DNA from: Leisingera sp. JC1
GTDB taxonomy: Bacteria > Pseudomonadota > Alphaproteobacteria > Rhodobacterales > Rhodobacteraceae
Assembly (NCBI RefSeq): GCF_001679925.1
Contig: NZ_LYUZ01000088.1
Coordinates: 1 to 59,787 of the forward strand
Reading direction: 5' to 3'
Length of the DNA: 59,787 bases
Positions 7,871 to 15,863 of the stretch are shown in pieces. Within the stretch, counting starts at the first letter, position 1. Each line of letters opens with the position of its first letter. Below the pieces are notes generated by a model that ran no database searches, was not told the origin of the DNA, and was given only the letters and a program-made list of their open reading frames with translations. Position numbers and translations under genes: made by a program.

Positions 7871-8890
7871 TCAGACGCCAGCCAGCGCGTCCAATTGCAC
7901 CAGCAGTCCGGTGCTGACCTCGACACCGTCCGCCTCTGCCGCCGCACGTTTCCTCAATCGCCCGTCGCCCGGCACCCGGGCCGCGCCGTTGCCCTCGATC
8001 TCGGCGCAGATGCGGGTGATATAGCCGCCGAATGCGGCATTGCCGAACCGCTCCGGGTCAATCGCGATCAGGGTGGCGCCGCCCTTGATGTTGAGCGCCC
8101 CTAAGGATTCCCGTTCCTGATTGTCGACCGACAGCGTGCCGCCGGCCAGGGCTGCCCCCAGCACCTCGATCATGAAGGCAATCGCCGCGCCCTTGTGTTC
8201 GCCGAACGGCAGCAGGCTGCGGGTTTCGAGGATGGCCTCCGGGTTTGTGCTGGGGTTGCCGTCCGGGTCCAGCCCGGCAGGCCGCGGCAGCTCGTGGCCT
8301 TCGGCGGCGGCCATGCGGATATCCATCAGCGCCACCATCGAGGCCGCCTGATCCCAGACCACCGGTGCCGCGCCCTCGCGCGGGCAGGCAAAGGACATCG
8401 GGTTGGTGCCGAACACCGGGCGCACACCGCCTTGCGGCACTACCATCGACAGCGAATTGATCACCGCCAGCGCCACCAGCCCGGCCTCGGCCAGCGGCTC
8501 GGTATCAAACCGCAAACCGCCCAGGTGATGGCAGTTGGCACAGGTAAAGGCGGCAATGCCGTTCTCGCGGGCCAGCGCAATCAGTTCCGCCCGCGCCGCA
8601 GCGGCGGCGATCTGATAATAGCCGTTGTCCGCATTGCCGCGCAGCACACCCGGCGCGATCTTTTCGATCTTCGGAGCAGCGGCACCATTAGCATAGCCGG
8701 AGGTGAAGCTCTGCGCATAGACCGGCAGCATCCGCAGCCCGTGGCTGCGCGGGCCGTCGCGTTCCGAGCAGGTGACGATCTCCGCGATCAGATCGCTGCC
8801 CGCCGCATCCATGCCCGCAGACACAAGGACGGATTTGGCCAATGCCCGCACTTCGTCGAGTGAGAGCGTTCTTGTCGAAACGGTGGTCAT
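7871..8890 (-). CDS. Ldh-family (malate/L-lactate dehydrogenase-type) NAD(P)H oxidoreductase
   Basis: A 339-residue member of the Ldh_2 family, which includes malate/L-sulfolactate dehydrogenases, ureidoglycolate dehydrogenase and the delta-1-piperideine/pyrroline-2-carboxylate reductases. The family landmarks are visible: SERDGPRSHG near residue 43, ANCHHLGGLRFD near 117, FGTNPMSFACP near 160 and LPFGEHKGAAIA in the C-terminal half. These fit the NAD(P)-binding fold unique to this family, not the classic Rossmann lactate dehydrogenases. It lies 38 bp upstream of the hydrolase gene on the same strand, so the two may share a transcript. The imino-acid reductase role is possible but not provable from the sequence. 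Confidence 0.85.
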   Translation of the reverse strand: MTTVSTRTLSLDEVRALAKSVLVSAGMDAAGSDLIAEIVTCSERDGPRSHGLRMLPVYAQSFTSGYANGAAAPKIEKIAPGVLRGNADNGYYQIAAAAARAELIALARENGIAAFTCANCHHLGGLRFDTEPLAEAGLVALAVINSLSMVVPQGGVRPVFGTNPMSFACPREGAAPVVWDQAASMVALMDIRMAAAEGHELPRPAGLDPDGNPSTNPEAILETRSLLPFGEHKGAAIAFMIEVLGAALAGGTLSVDNQERESLGALNIKGGATLIAIDPERFGNAAFGGYITRICAEIEGNGAARVPGDGRLRKRAAAEADGVEVSTGLLVQLDALAGV

Positions 8891-9023
8891 GGGCTCAGAT
8901 CCTGTCCTGGTGCCGGGTCAAAAAAGGCGCCGCGGCGCCCGCAGTGCCAGGCTTGGAATAAAGCACGCGTCTTGGCAACACATTCATCCAGCGCTGCGGC
9001 GCGCCCTGGCCCGCGGCAACGGA

Positions 9024-10373
9024 TCAGGTCCCGAAAACCACGTCAACCCGTAGACCGGGTTCGGCATCGGACAGCTGCAATGCAGCCCCGTGCAGACCAG
9101 CGATCGCCGCCGCCAGGCTCAGCCCCAGGCCGCTGCCCGGCGTTGTCCGGCTCCGCTCCAGCCGGTACAGGCGCCGCAGCACCTTGCCGCGCTCCTCTTC
9201 GGGGATACCGGGGCCGTGGTCCCGCACCGACAGGATAGTTGCCTCCCCCTGATGCCGCAGTGACAGGCTGATGGCAGAGCCTTCCGGGGTATGGCGCAGC
9301 GCATTTTCGATCAGGTTGGCCAGCAGCTGGCCCAATAGCGTGCGGTCGCCGGTCACCATGGCAGGCGCCTCGGGCAGGCTGAGGCTGAGGCGGCGGCCCT
9401 GCTCCTCTGCCGCCGGCTCATAGATCTCGGCAAAGGTTGCGGCCAGTTCGCACAGGTCCAGCGGCTCGAACCGCGCACGCGGTGCCCCCTCCTCCAGCTG
9501 GGCAATTTGCAGCAGCGCCTGAAACGTGCTGGTGATGCCGCGGGTCTCTTCCAGCGCCGTGCCGGCAAGTGCCTGGGCCTCTTCCGGCAGGCCCGGAGTG
9601 TCCTGCAGGCGCTGAAGCTGCACCGCCAGCCGCTGGATCGGGGTTTTCAGGTCATGGGCAATATCCGCCGACACCTGCCGCAGCGCCTCTGTGGACTGCT
9701 GCTGCGCTTCCGCCATACGGTTCACACTGCGGCCGATGCGGGCAATATCGCCCTGGCGGCCAGGCATCTGCGGCACCCGGGCGCCCAGATCACCGGAGGT
9801 CAGCGCCGACAGCGTGGTTTCTATCCCCGCCAGCGACCGTGCCGCACGCCGCGCCAGCAGCACCCCGCCCAGCACCGCGGCGGCAATGGCCGGAAGCAGG
9901 CTGAACAGAACCACCCTCAGATAGGTCTGGCGCAGCTCATCCAGCGGCCTGGCGCTTTGCGCAACCGTCAGAAGACCGCCATGAATATAGGCGCTGAGCG
10001 AAATGAAGCGGCCCGCGATCTCCACCGGCGCCGGGCCCAGCGCCACCACCCGGAACCCCTCCTGCTGCTGCATGATGGCAGCATTACCGGCCACGATCCG
10101 CCCGCCGGGCCGCCGGTAGCTGAGCAGGCGCCGCTGCGGGTCTGTCTCTGCGGTCTCGGCATTGACCAGCGCCGCCAGCGCCGCGGCAGAGGGCGTCGCG
10201 CGGAACCCCGCCATGTCCTGCATCAGGCTTTCCCGGATGGCCCGGTCCTGCGTGCCATGCGCCACGTAATAGGTAACCCCGAGGCTCAGCGCGCTGGCGA
10301 TGACAAACAGCAGCGACAGCCACATCGACTGCCGCACCGGCGAGGAGCGCAGCAGAACCCGCGCGCGGCTCAT
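9024..10373 (-). CDS. two-component sensor histidine kinase
   Basis: A 449-residue membrane kinase. An N-terminal membrane helix (about 15-40) and a second (about 155-180) bracket a periplasmic region of about 110 residues. A HAMP linker, HisKA (His in SADIAHDLKTPIQRL) and HATPase (NLIENALRHT; DHGPGIP; GSGLGLSL) follow. It lies 4 bp downstream of an OmpR-type regulator gene on the same strand, so the pair is one operon. The start at 10373 is preferred; an alternative five codons upstream would overlap the regulator. The divergently placed periplasmic protease suggests an envelope-stress role, by context only. Confidence 0.93.
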   Translation of the reverse strand: MSRARVLLRSSPVRQSMWLSLLFVIASALSLGVTYYVAHGTQDRAIRESLMQDMAGFRATPSAAALAALVNAETAETDPQRRLLSYRRPGGRIVAGNAAIMQQQEGFRVVALGPAPVEIAGRFISLSAYIHGGLLTVAQSARPLDELRQTYLRVVLFSLLPAIAAAVLGGVLLARRAARSLAGIETTLSALTSGDLGARVPQMPGRQGDIARIGRSVNRMAEAQQQSTEALRQVSADIAHDLKTPIQRLAVQLQRLQDTPGLPEEAQALAGTALEETRGITSTFQALLQIAQLEEGAPRARFEPLDLCELAATFAEIYEPAAEEQGRRLSLSLPEAPAMVTGDRTLLGQLLANLIENALRHTPEGSAISLSLRHQGEATILSVRDHGPGIPEEERGKVLRRLYRLERSRTTPGSGLGLSLAAAIAGLHGAALQLSDAEPGLRVDVVFGT

Positions 10374-10377
10374 GGCA

Positions 10378-11049
10378 TCACCCGGCAATTCGGTACCCCG
10401 CGCCGCGCACGGTTTCGATCAGACCGCTGCCGAAGGGCCGGTCCACTTTGGACCGCAACCGCGAGATATGGGTTTCCACCACGTTGGTCTGCGGATCGAA
10501 ACTGATGTCCCAGACCGCTTCCAGCAGCATGGTCCGGGTCTGCACCCGCCCCTTGCGGCGCAACAGATGCTCCAGCAAACGGAACTCGCGCGGCAGCAGC
10601 TCGATCTCCTGGCCTGCACGGGTAACCCTGCGGCGGACCAGATCCACCTCCAGATCCCCCGCCCGCAGCACGGTCTCCTGCTCCTGCAGCCCCGGACGAC
10701 GGGCCAACGCGGCCACCCGCGCCGCCAGCTCGCCAAAGGCAAAGGGTTTGACCAGGTAATCATCCGCCCCCGCCTCCAGCCCCTCGATGCGGTCATCCAC
10801 ACCGCTCAGCGCCGTCAGCATGATGGCAGGTGTCCGCACCCCGGCCCCGCGCAGGGTCTTGATCAGGCTCAGCCCGTCCAGCAACGGCAGCATCCGGTCG
10901 ATGATCAGCACATCGTAATCCGCCGCGGTTGCCTGCAGCAGCCCCTCGCGGCCATCGGTGACCAGATCCGCGGTATGCCCCTCCTCGCGCAGGCCGGCGG
11001 CCACATAGGGCCCGGTCGTGGCATCGTCTTCTATCACCAGGATCTTCAA
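10378..11049 (-). CDS. OmpR-family response regulator
   Basis: A receiver domain (VIEDDATTG acidic pocket, phospho-Asp in IIDRMLP, TALSG, VKPFAFGEL) is joined to a C-terminal winged helix (LLPREFRLLEHLLRR; VETHISRLRSK; IETVRGAGYRI). The start is not clear-cut. A TTG at 11049, preceded by GGGGA, opens directly at LKILVIEDD and gives 223 residues, the usual family length. An in-frame ATG at 11109 would add 20 unstructured residues. The gene is divergent from the HtrA protease gene, and the 145 bp between them is a natural place for a shared, autoregulated promoter; a TATAGAAT box lies at 11120-11127. Confidence 0.93.
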   Translation of the reverse strand: MKILVIEDDATTGPYVAAGLREEGHTADLVTDGREGLLQATAADYDVLIIDRMLPLLDGLSLIKTLRGAGVRTPAIMLTALSGVDDRIEGLEAGADDYLVKPFAFGELAARVAALARRPGLQEQETVLRAGDLEVDLVRRRVTRAGQEIELLPREFRLLEHLLRRKGRVQTRTMLLEAVWDISFDPQTNVVETHISRLRSKVDRPFGSGLIETVRGAGYRIAG

Positions 11050-11193
11050 GCCATTCCCCGCTTTGCTGCGCCTTCCGGTTCTTACACCGGATCCGGTTTC
11101 AGCACACATTACAGATCTGTATAGAATGCGTCAGGCGATTGAAATGAGGGCCTGCCATCTGCCTTGCATCCCTAGTGAAGCAAGGAAACACAG

Positions 11194-12306
11194 ATGCCCC
11201 AGACCAAAGCTCCCAAACGGTTCGCCTTTGCCCTGACCGCCGCCGCCTCAGCAGCCGCAATGATGGCTCTGGCCCCCGCCCCCGCCTTGGCCGTGCCTGC
11301 GGGCGGCTATGCCGATCTGGTCGAAACCATTTCCCCGGCCGTCGTCTTTGTCGAGGTCACCGCCAAGGCAGAACCCGCCGCGGACCGGCAGGGAATGCCC
11401 AATGACAAGTTCATGGAAGAATTCATGCGCCGCTTCGGCGGCCGCGCGCCGGACTTCGGCAACAGCCGCCCGGTCAAGGGCGCAGGCTCCGGTTTCGTGA
11501 TCTCTGAGGACGGTCTGATCGTCACCAACCACCATGTGATCGACAATGCCCAAACCGTGACCGTAACCCTCTCCGACGGCAGCAAGCATGTTGCCGAGGT
11601 GATTGGCGCCGACCCGCTGACCGACATCGCATTGCTGAAGGTCGATACCGATGCGCCGCTGACCGCGGTGGAGTTCGGTTCCTCCGGTGACTTGCGCGTC
11701 GGGGACGAGGTGCTCGCAATGGGCAGCCCCTTCGGCCTTGCCGGCACCGTGACCTCCGGCATCGTCTCTGCCACCTCGCGCAACATCAACTCCGGCCCGT
11801 TTGACGACTTCATCCAGACCGATGCAGCCATCAACAAAGGCAACTCCGGCGGCCCGCTGTTCAATGCCGAAGGCGAGGTCGTCGGCGTCAACACCATGAT
11901 CTACTCGCCGGGCGGCGGCTCCGTCGGCATCGGCTTTGCGGTGCCGTCCGATATGGTTCAGAAGATCGTTGCCGATCTCGAAGACGACGGCGAGATCACC
12001 CGCGGCTGGCTCGGTGTGCAGATCAAGCCGCTCTCTGAGGATGCCGCCAATGTGCTGGGCCGCGAGGCCGGCAAGGGCGTGGTGATCGAAGGCGTCGAGC
12101 CCGGCAGCCCGGCGGCAGAGGCAGGGCTGAAACCCGGCGACGTGGTGCTGCGGTTCGGCACAGCGGAGATCCATGAACTTCGCGACCTGACGGCCGCAGT
12201 GGCCGTGAACGCCCCGGGCAAGGAAGCCCAGATCAAGGTCCTGCGCAAGGGCAAGGAAGTGACCCTGGACGTGACACTGGGCGACCGGTCCAGCCAGGAC
12301 GCCTGA
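11194..12306 (+). CDS. HtrA/Deg-family periplasmic serine protease with one PDZ domain
   Basis: A 370-residue S1C protease with an Ala-rich signal peptide (about 1-33, ALA before VPAGG). The catalytic triad is complete: His114 (TNHHVI), Asp144 (LTDIALLK) and Ser218 (GNSGGPL). A single PDZ domain follows (about 272-360, GWLGVQIKPL...GSPAAEAGLKPGDVVLRF). DegP and DegQ carry two PDZ domains, so this is the shorter architecture seen in DegS and some alphaproteobacterial homologues, but here apparently exported, not membrane-anchored. It should degrade or chaperone misfolded envelope proteins. It is transcribed away from an OmpR-type two-component operon, which suggests control by that system. Confidence 0.93.
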   Translation: MPQTKAPKRFAFALTAAASAAAMMALAPAPALAVPAGGYADLVETISPAVVFVEVTAKAEPAADRQGMPNDKFMEEFMRRFGGRAPDFGNSRPVKGAGSGFVISEDGLIVTNHHVIDNAQTVTVTLSDGSKHVAEVIGADPLTDIALLKVDTDAPLTAVEFGSSGDLRVGDEVLAMGSPFGLAGTVTSGIVSATSRNINSGPFDDFIQTDAAINKGNSGGPLFNAEGEVVGVNTMIYSPGGGSVGIGFAVPSDMVQKIVADLEDDGEITRGWLGVQIKPLSEDAANVLGREAGKGVVIEGVEPGSPAAEAGLKPGDVVLRFGTAEIHELRDLTAAVAVNAPGKEAQIKVLRKGKEVTLDVTLGDRSSQDA

Positions 12307-12320
12307 CCCTAAGCCCCAAT

Positions 12321-12343
12321 CCCTGCCTGGGAAACAGGCAGGG
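12321..12343 (+). terminator. hairpin after the HtrA gene
   Basis: A 9-bp perfect stem (CCCTGCCTG with CAGGCAGGG) and a 5-nt loop sit 15 bp past the protease stop. There is no T-run after it, so it may act as a weak terminator or as an mRNA-stabilising 3' end. The remainder of 12344-12508 shows no gene. Confidence 0.4.
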
Positions 12344-12508
12344 AAACCATCCGGCGATGGCCGGGTTGGAACCGGAGTGTCCGGCGGAAAAGGAACCTCC
12401 GCAAGCAACAGAAAACATGGCGGCCGAGGCTGCAAAAACTATTTCTAGTTCATTGCAGCCGCACTCTGTGAATAAGATGCTGTTAGTGCATGGAGAAAGG
12501 GAAGCCCG

Positions 12509-13081
12509 TTGTACAGGATCCGCCTGTTTGCCATCCGCCATTCGCGCAGTTTTGAATGGATCTACAAACGCCTGGAACGCGCCATGATCGCGCTGGACCC
12601 GCTTCTTGGAAAGATCGGCTATGACCGGGTTGAGCGCCCGGTCGCCTTTGTCGAAAAATGCGTCAAGACCGTGCTGTTCGATTGCAAGATGTGCGGGCAG
12701 TGCGTGCTGTCCTCAACCGGCATGTCATGCCCGATGAACTGCCCCAAACAGCTGCGCAACGGCCCCTGCGGCGGCGTCAGGCCAGGCGGTTTCTGCGAGG
12801 TCAAGCCGGACATGAAATGCGTTTGGGCGCTGGCCTGGGACGGGGCGTCGCGGATGAAAGGCGGCGCGCAGATTCACACCGTTCTGCCGCCGGTCGAACG
12901 CAATCTCGAAGGGTCATCGTCCTGGTTGCGGGTCAGCCGCGAAAAAGCTGCGCATCTGCGGGAAGCCCGGGAAAAGCGCCGCACCGCCATTGCGGATGCC
13001 TTCCCCGATGCCCGAGCAAACGAGCCCTCCGCCGCGCCGCTGGCAGAGGAGCCCGCGCAGGCCGTGAAAGGCAGTAAGTGA
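12509..13081 (+). CDS. methylenetetrahydrofolate reductase C-terminal-domain protein (MetV-like)
   Basis: A 190-residue protein of the MTHFR_C family. Residues about 55-90 are Cys-rich (DCKMCGQC, SCPMNCPK, GPCGG), suitable for zinc or iron-sulphur binding, and the last 50 residues are a charged, probably helical tail. In acetogens the homologous MetV is a metal-containing partner of the reductase MetF. Here the downstream gene is a MetF-like protein that overlaps this one by a single base (TGATG), strongly suggesting a complex. The start is a TTG at 12509 with AAGGG seven bases upstream; no better ATG opens the conserved N-terminal part. Confidence 0.82.
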   Translation: MYRIRLFAIRHSRSFEWIYKRLERAMIALDPLLGKIGYDRVERPVAFVEKCVKTVLFDCKMCGQCVLSSTGMSCPMNCPKQLRNGPCGGVRPGGFCEVKPDMKCVWALAWDGASRMKGGAQIHTVLPPVERNLEGSSSWLRVSREKAAHLREAREKRRTAIADAFPDARANEPSAAPLAEEPAQAVKGSK

Positions 13082-14043
13082 TGGATCATACGATGTCCCA
13101 GCCCTATTCCGCGCCGCCCGAGGGCCATGTCTCCCACAGCCGGCTGGAACGGGTGCTGCGCTCCGGCCGCTTTGCCATCACCGCTGAGCTGAACCCGCCG
13201 GACAGCGCCGACCCCGCGGATGTCTATGAGGCCGCACGCCCGCTGGGCGAGGTTGCCGATGCAATCAATGCCACCGATGCCTCGGGCGCGAACTGCCACA
13301 TGTCCTCGATCGGCATCAGTGCGCTGCTGACCCGGGCGGGCTATTCGCCGGTGTACCAGATCTCCTGCCGCGACCGGAACCGCATCGCCATCCAGGGCGA
13401 CGTTCTGGGCGCCGCGGCCATGGGCGTCAGCAATGTTCTGTGCCTGACCGGGGATGGCGTCGGCGTGGGTGATCAGCCGGGCGCGAAACCGGTCTTCGAT
13501 TTCGATTCCCTTTCGCTGCTTCGCACCATCAAGACAATGCGGGATGAGCGCAAGTTCCTGTCCGGACGCACGATCAAGAACCCGCCCCAGCTGTTTCTGG
13601 GGGCGGCTGAGAACCCCTGCATCCCGCCATATGACTGGCGCCCGGAACGGCTGGCCAAGAAAGTGGAGGCCGGCGCCGAATACATCCAGACCAACTACAT
13701 CTACGACGTGCCTCTGTTCGAGAAATTCATGGCCCGGGTGCGGGACCTGGGACTGGACAAAAAGGTTTACATCCTGGCAGGCGTCGGCCCGCTGGCGTCG
13801 GCGCGGGCGGCTCGGTGGATGCGCTCGAATGTGCCGGGTATCCATGTGCCCGATGCGGTCATCGACCGAATGGAGAAGGCTGAAAAACCCGGACAGGAAG
13901 GCAAGAAGATCTGCGTCGAGCTGATCCAGCAGATGCGGGAGATTGCCGGTGTGTCCGGAGTGCATGTCATGGCCTACCGGAAGGAACACGAGGTGTCCGA
14001 GATCATACGGGAATCCGGGGTCCTGGCATCCCGCAAGAGATAG
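13081..14043 (+). CDS. methylenetetrahydrofolate reductase family protein (MetF-like)
   Basis: A 320-residue TIM-barrel protein of the MTHFR family, which reduces 5,10-methylenetetrahydrofolate to the 5-methyl form (or runs in reverse during methyl-group oxidation) using FAD. Landmarks include ITAELNPPDSADP near the N-terminus (the family acidic residue), the YQISCRDRNRIAIQGD segment and NVLCLTGDGVG. The gene starts one base inside the stop of the MetV-like gene (TGATG); a second ATG at 13093 is possible. The two-protein arrangement is distinct from the single-chain E. coli MetF and often accompanies one-carbon oxidation of methylated compounds; no methyltransferase gene lies beside it here. 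Confidence 0.88.
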   Translation: MDHTMSQPYSAPPEGHVSHSRLERVLRSGRFAITAELNPPDSADPADVYEAARPLGEVADAINATDASGANCHMSSIGISALLTRAGYSPVYQISCRDRNRIAIQGDVLGAAAMGVSNVLCLTGDGVGVGDQPGAKPVFDFDSLSLLRTIKTMRDERKFLSGRTIKNPPQLFLGAAENPCIPPYDWRPERLAKKVEAGAEYIQTNYIYDVPLFEKFMARVRDLGLDKKVYILAGVGPLASARAARWMRSNVPGIHVPDAVIDRMEKAEKPGQEGKKICVELIQQMREIAGVSGVHVMAYRKEHEVSEIIRESGVLASRKR

Positions 14044-14089
14044 CTCCGGCAACCTGCAGGCACGCATCCGCCAGTTTCCGGATACAGCA

Positions 14090-14113
14090 AAGGCGCCCGG
14101 CGGGCGCCTTTTT
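14090..14113 (+). terminator. rho-independent terminator of the MTHFR pair
   Basis: The stem AAGGCGCCC (14090-14098) pairs with GGGCGCCTT (14102-14110) around a 3-nt loop and runs into five T. It lies 46 bp after the reductase stop and close to the convergent NDUFS4-like gene. Confidence 0.85.
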
Positions 14114-14152
14114 CATCAGACCGGGCAGTTGAACCCAGGAAAATTCAAATAC

Positions 14153-14464
14153 TTAGTGGGTCCAGGGGCTGCGGCGGCTGGTAGCAAAGTTTTCGCCGTA
14201 ACCGCCAGCGCGGATGTTCGCCTTGCGCACCTTCGGCTCGACAACCACCGCGTCGATGCCGTGGTCCTCGGCGTATTCCACCGCCGCTTCCTTGCTGTCA
14301 AACCGCAGCTTGACCTGCGCCTGGGTGTCGGTGGAGGAGGTCCAGCCCATCAGCGGGTCCACTTCGCGGGCCGAGGCAGGCGCGAACTCCAGCACCCATT
14401 TCCGCGTCTTGGCCATGCCGGATGTCATGGCGTTGCGTGCCGGCCGGTAAATCCGCGCTTGCAT
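14153..14464 (-). CDS. NDUFS4-like NADH dehydrogenase (complex I) accessory subunit
   Basis: A 103-residue protein of the ETC complex I subunit conserved region family. It starts [13 protein letters not shown] and shows the family core [17 protein letters not shown] and the [19 protein letters not shown] segment near residue 60. In mitochondria NDUFS4 stabilises the NADH-binding arm of complex I; alphaproteobacteria carry this supernumerary subunit. It is alone here, away from a nuo operon, as is usual for this gene. The position at the 3' end of the convergent reductase gene is fixed by the terminator at 14090-14113. Confidence 0.92.
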   Translation of the reverse strand: MQARIYRPARNAMTSGMAKTRKWVLEFAPASAREVDPLMGWTSSTDTQAQVKLRFDSKEAAVEYAEDHGIDAVVVEPKVRKANIRAGGYGENFATSRRSPWTH

Positions 14465-14547
14465 GGGCTGTCTCCCGCTTGAGTCTCAAATCCAGCGCTT
14501 TTATGCGCCGGATGCGGGCCTGCGGCAAGGTGGCATTTTAAACAGGG

Positions 14548-15234
14548 TTATCCGGGCTTTGCAACGCCGCCACAGGCCGCCCGCGCCAATGCTCCCAGAT
14601 ATGATTGCCGCGCGGCCAGAAACGCCATCAGCCGGTCCGGGTAGCCCTCAGGCGGTGCCTGCTGCACCGACGGCCGGGCCGCAACTGCCGCGCGCCACTC
14701 AACCATCCGGCCCTGCGCGGGCATCAGCCCGAAGTCTCCGATCGCATCAAAGGTGTCGAAATAGCGGAAGATGGTGCCCCAGACCCCGTCCACCATATGG
14801 AAACTGTCCCCGGCAAAGAACACCCCCGCCACCTCGGGCGCAATCCGCTCCAGCCGTCCGCGCAGGGTGTCCGCAGCCGCGGCAAACGCCTCCTCATCCG
14901 GCGCATTGTACAGCTTGCCGATGGCCGCCAGCGTGTCCGAACCGAATTCAATCCAGGCCCGGTGCCGCGCCCGCTCCAGCGGGTCCTCGGGATGCAAGGA
15001 GCCGGGCGTGGTCTCATCCAGGTATTCCGCAATCGCCTGGCTTTCAAACAGCACCCGCCCGCCGGTCTCCAGCAGCGGCACCCGGCCCGTCGGCGACAGC
15101 GCCCGGAACCACTCCGGTTTGTCCGCAAGGTCAATATAGCTGCGCCGGTGCGGAATGGATTTCTCGCTCAGCACAATCACCGCCCGCTGCACATAGGGGC
15201 ACAGGTGGTGGCTGATCAGATGCAGGTCGCTCAT
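14548..15234 (-). CDS. glutathione S-transferase (Cys-type)
   Basis: A 228-residue cytosolic GST. The thioredoxin-like N-terminal domain has a CPYVQR motif with catalytic-type Cys12 and the ESQAIAEYLDE glutathione-contact motif, followed by an all-helical C-terminal domain. A cysteine at this position is typical of omega-like and beta-like GSTs, which favour thiol-transfer or dehydroascorbate-type reactions over classical conjugation. The gene diverges from a MarR regulator gene; a palindrome 17 bp upstream of its ATG suggests repression by that regulator. Confidence 0.92.
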   Translation of the reverse strand: MSDLHLISHHLCPYVQRAVIVLSEKSIPHRRSYIDLADKPEWFRALSPTGRVPLLETGGRVLFESQAIAEYLDETTPGSLHPEDPLERARHRAWIEFGSDTLAAIGKLYNAPDEEAFAAAADTLRGRLERIAPEVAGVFFAGDSFHMVDGVWGTIFRYFDTFDAIGDFGLMPAQGRMVEWRAAVAARPSVQQAPPEGYPDRLMAFLAARQSYLGALARAACGGVAKPG

Positions 15235-15250
15235 GGGCTTCTCCAGTTAG

Positions 15251-15262
15251 ATGCATTTGCAT
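15251..15262. promoter_or_regulatory. MarR operator candidate, GST-proximal
   Basis: A perfect palindrome ATGCA-TT-TGCAT lies 17 bp before the GST start. The same ATGCA-N2-TGCAT pattern recurs at 15296-15307, centred exactly 45 bp away, and the flanking TTAGATG bases are also shared in inverted orientation. This is the expected form of a MarR dimer site in a divergent promoter. Confidence 0.6.
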
Positions 15263-15295
15263 GTATACCAGATGGACAGGCACCCTTGAATGTCA

Positions 15296-15307
15296 ATGCA
15301 CTTGCAT
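15296..15307. promoter_or_regulatory. MarR operator candidate, marR-proximal
   Basis: The palindrome ATGCA-CT-TGCAT lies 14 bp before the marR-type start codon, where a bound repressor would block initiation. It is the partner of the site at 15251-15262. Confidence 0.6.
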
Positions 15308-15320
15308 CTAAATTCCCGCC

Positions 15321-15776
15321 ATGACGACATCCGCCCCCGATCCCTTTGCCGTCTGGCTGCCGCTGGCACGCGCGCACAAGACCATCCTCACCGCGGTGGA
15401 GGCCGCATTGAAACAGGCAGGCCTGCCCGGCCTCGACTGGTACGACCTGCTGTGGGAACTGGAATGCGCAGGAGACGCGGGCCTGCGCCCCTATGAGCTG
15501 CAGGACAAACTGCTGCTGCCGCAATACGGTGTTTCACGGTTGGCGGACCGGCTGGCCAAGGCCGGATACCTCACCCGGCAGGACTGCAGCGGCGACGGCC
15601 GCGGCCAGGTGCTGCTGATCACCCCCGAGGGCGCCGAAACCCGCGCGCAGATCTGGGCGGTTTACTCGGACACCATGCAGCAGACCGTCACCCCGCACTT
15701 CAGTGCAGGCGAGGCGCGGCGGCTGGCAGACCTGCTGGAAAAGCTCCTGCGCCCCGCGCCTGCTGACAAAATCTGA
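15321..15776 (+). CDS. MarR-family transcriptional regulator
   Basis: A 151-residue winged-helix regulator. The helix-turn-helix spans about 55-80 (LRPYELQDKLLLPQYGVSRL region) and the wing is the DCSGDGRGQVLLITPEG segment, with dimerising helices at both ends. It is divergent from a glutathione S-transferase gene, a common pairing in which the regulator represses both genes until an electrophile or oxidant releases it. The two matching palindromes between the genes are the likely operators. The ATG at 15321 lies 13 bp after the nearer palindrome. Confidence 0.92.
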   Translation: MTTSAPDPFAVWLPLARAHKTILTAVEAALKQAGLPGLDWYDLLWELECAGDAGLRPYELQDKLLLPQYGVSRLADRLAKAGYLTRQDCSGDGRGQVLLITPEGAETRAQIWAVYSDTMQQTVTPHFSAGEARRLADLLEKLLRPAPADKI

Positions 15777-15863
15777 CACCATATCCCGGATTGCACCTCC
15801 CGCCCCCTTGCACCGGAACAAAAACAGACCAAAATCGGCGCCAGCCGCCAACGGAGTCGCCTG

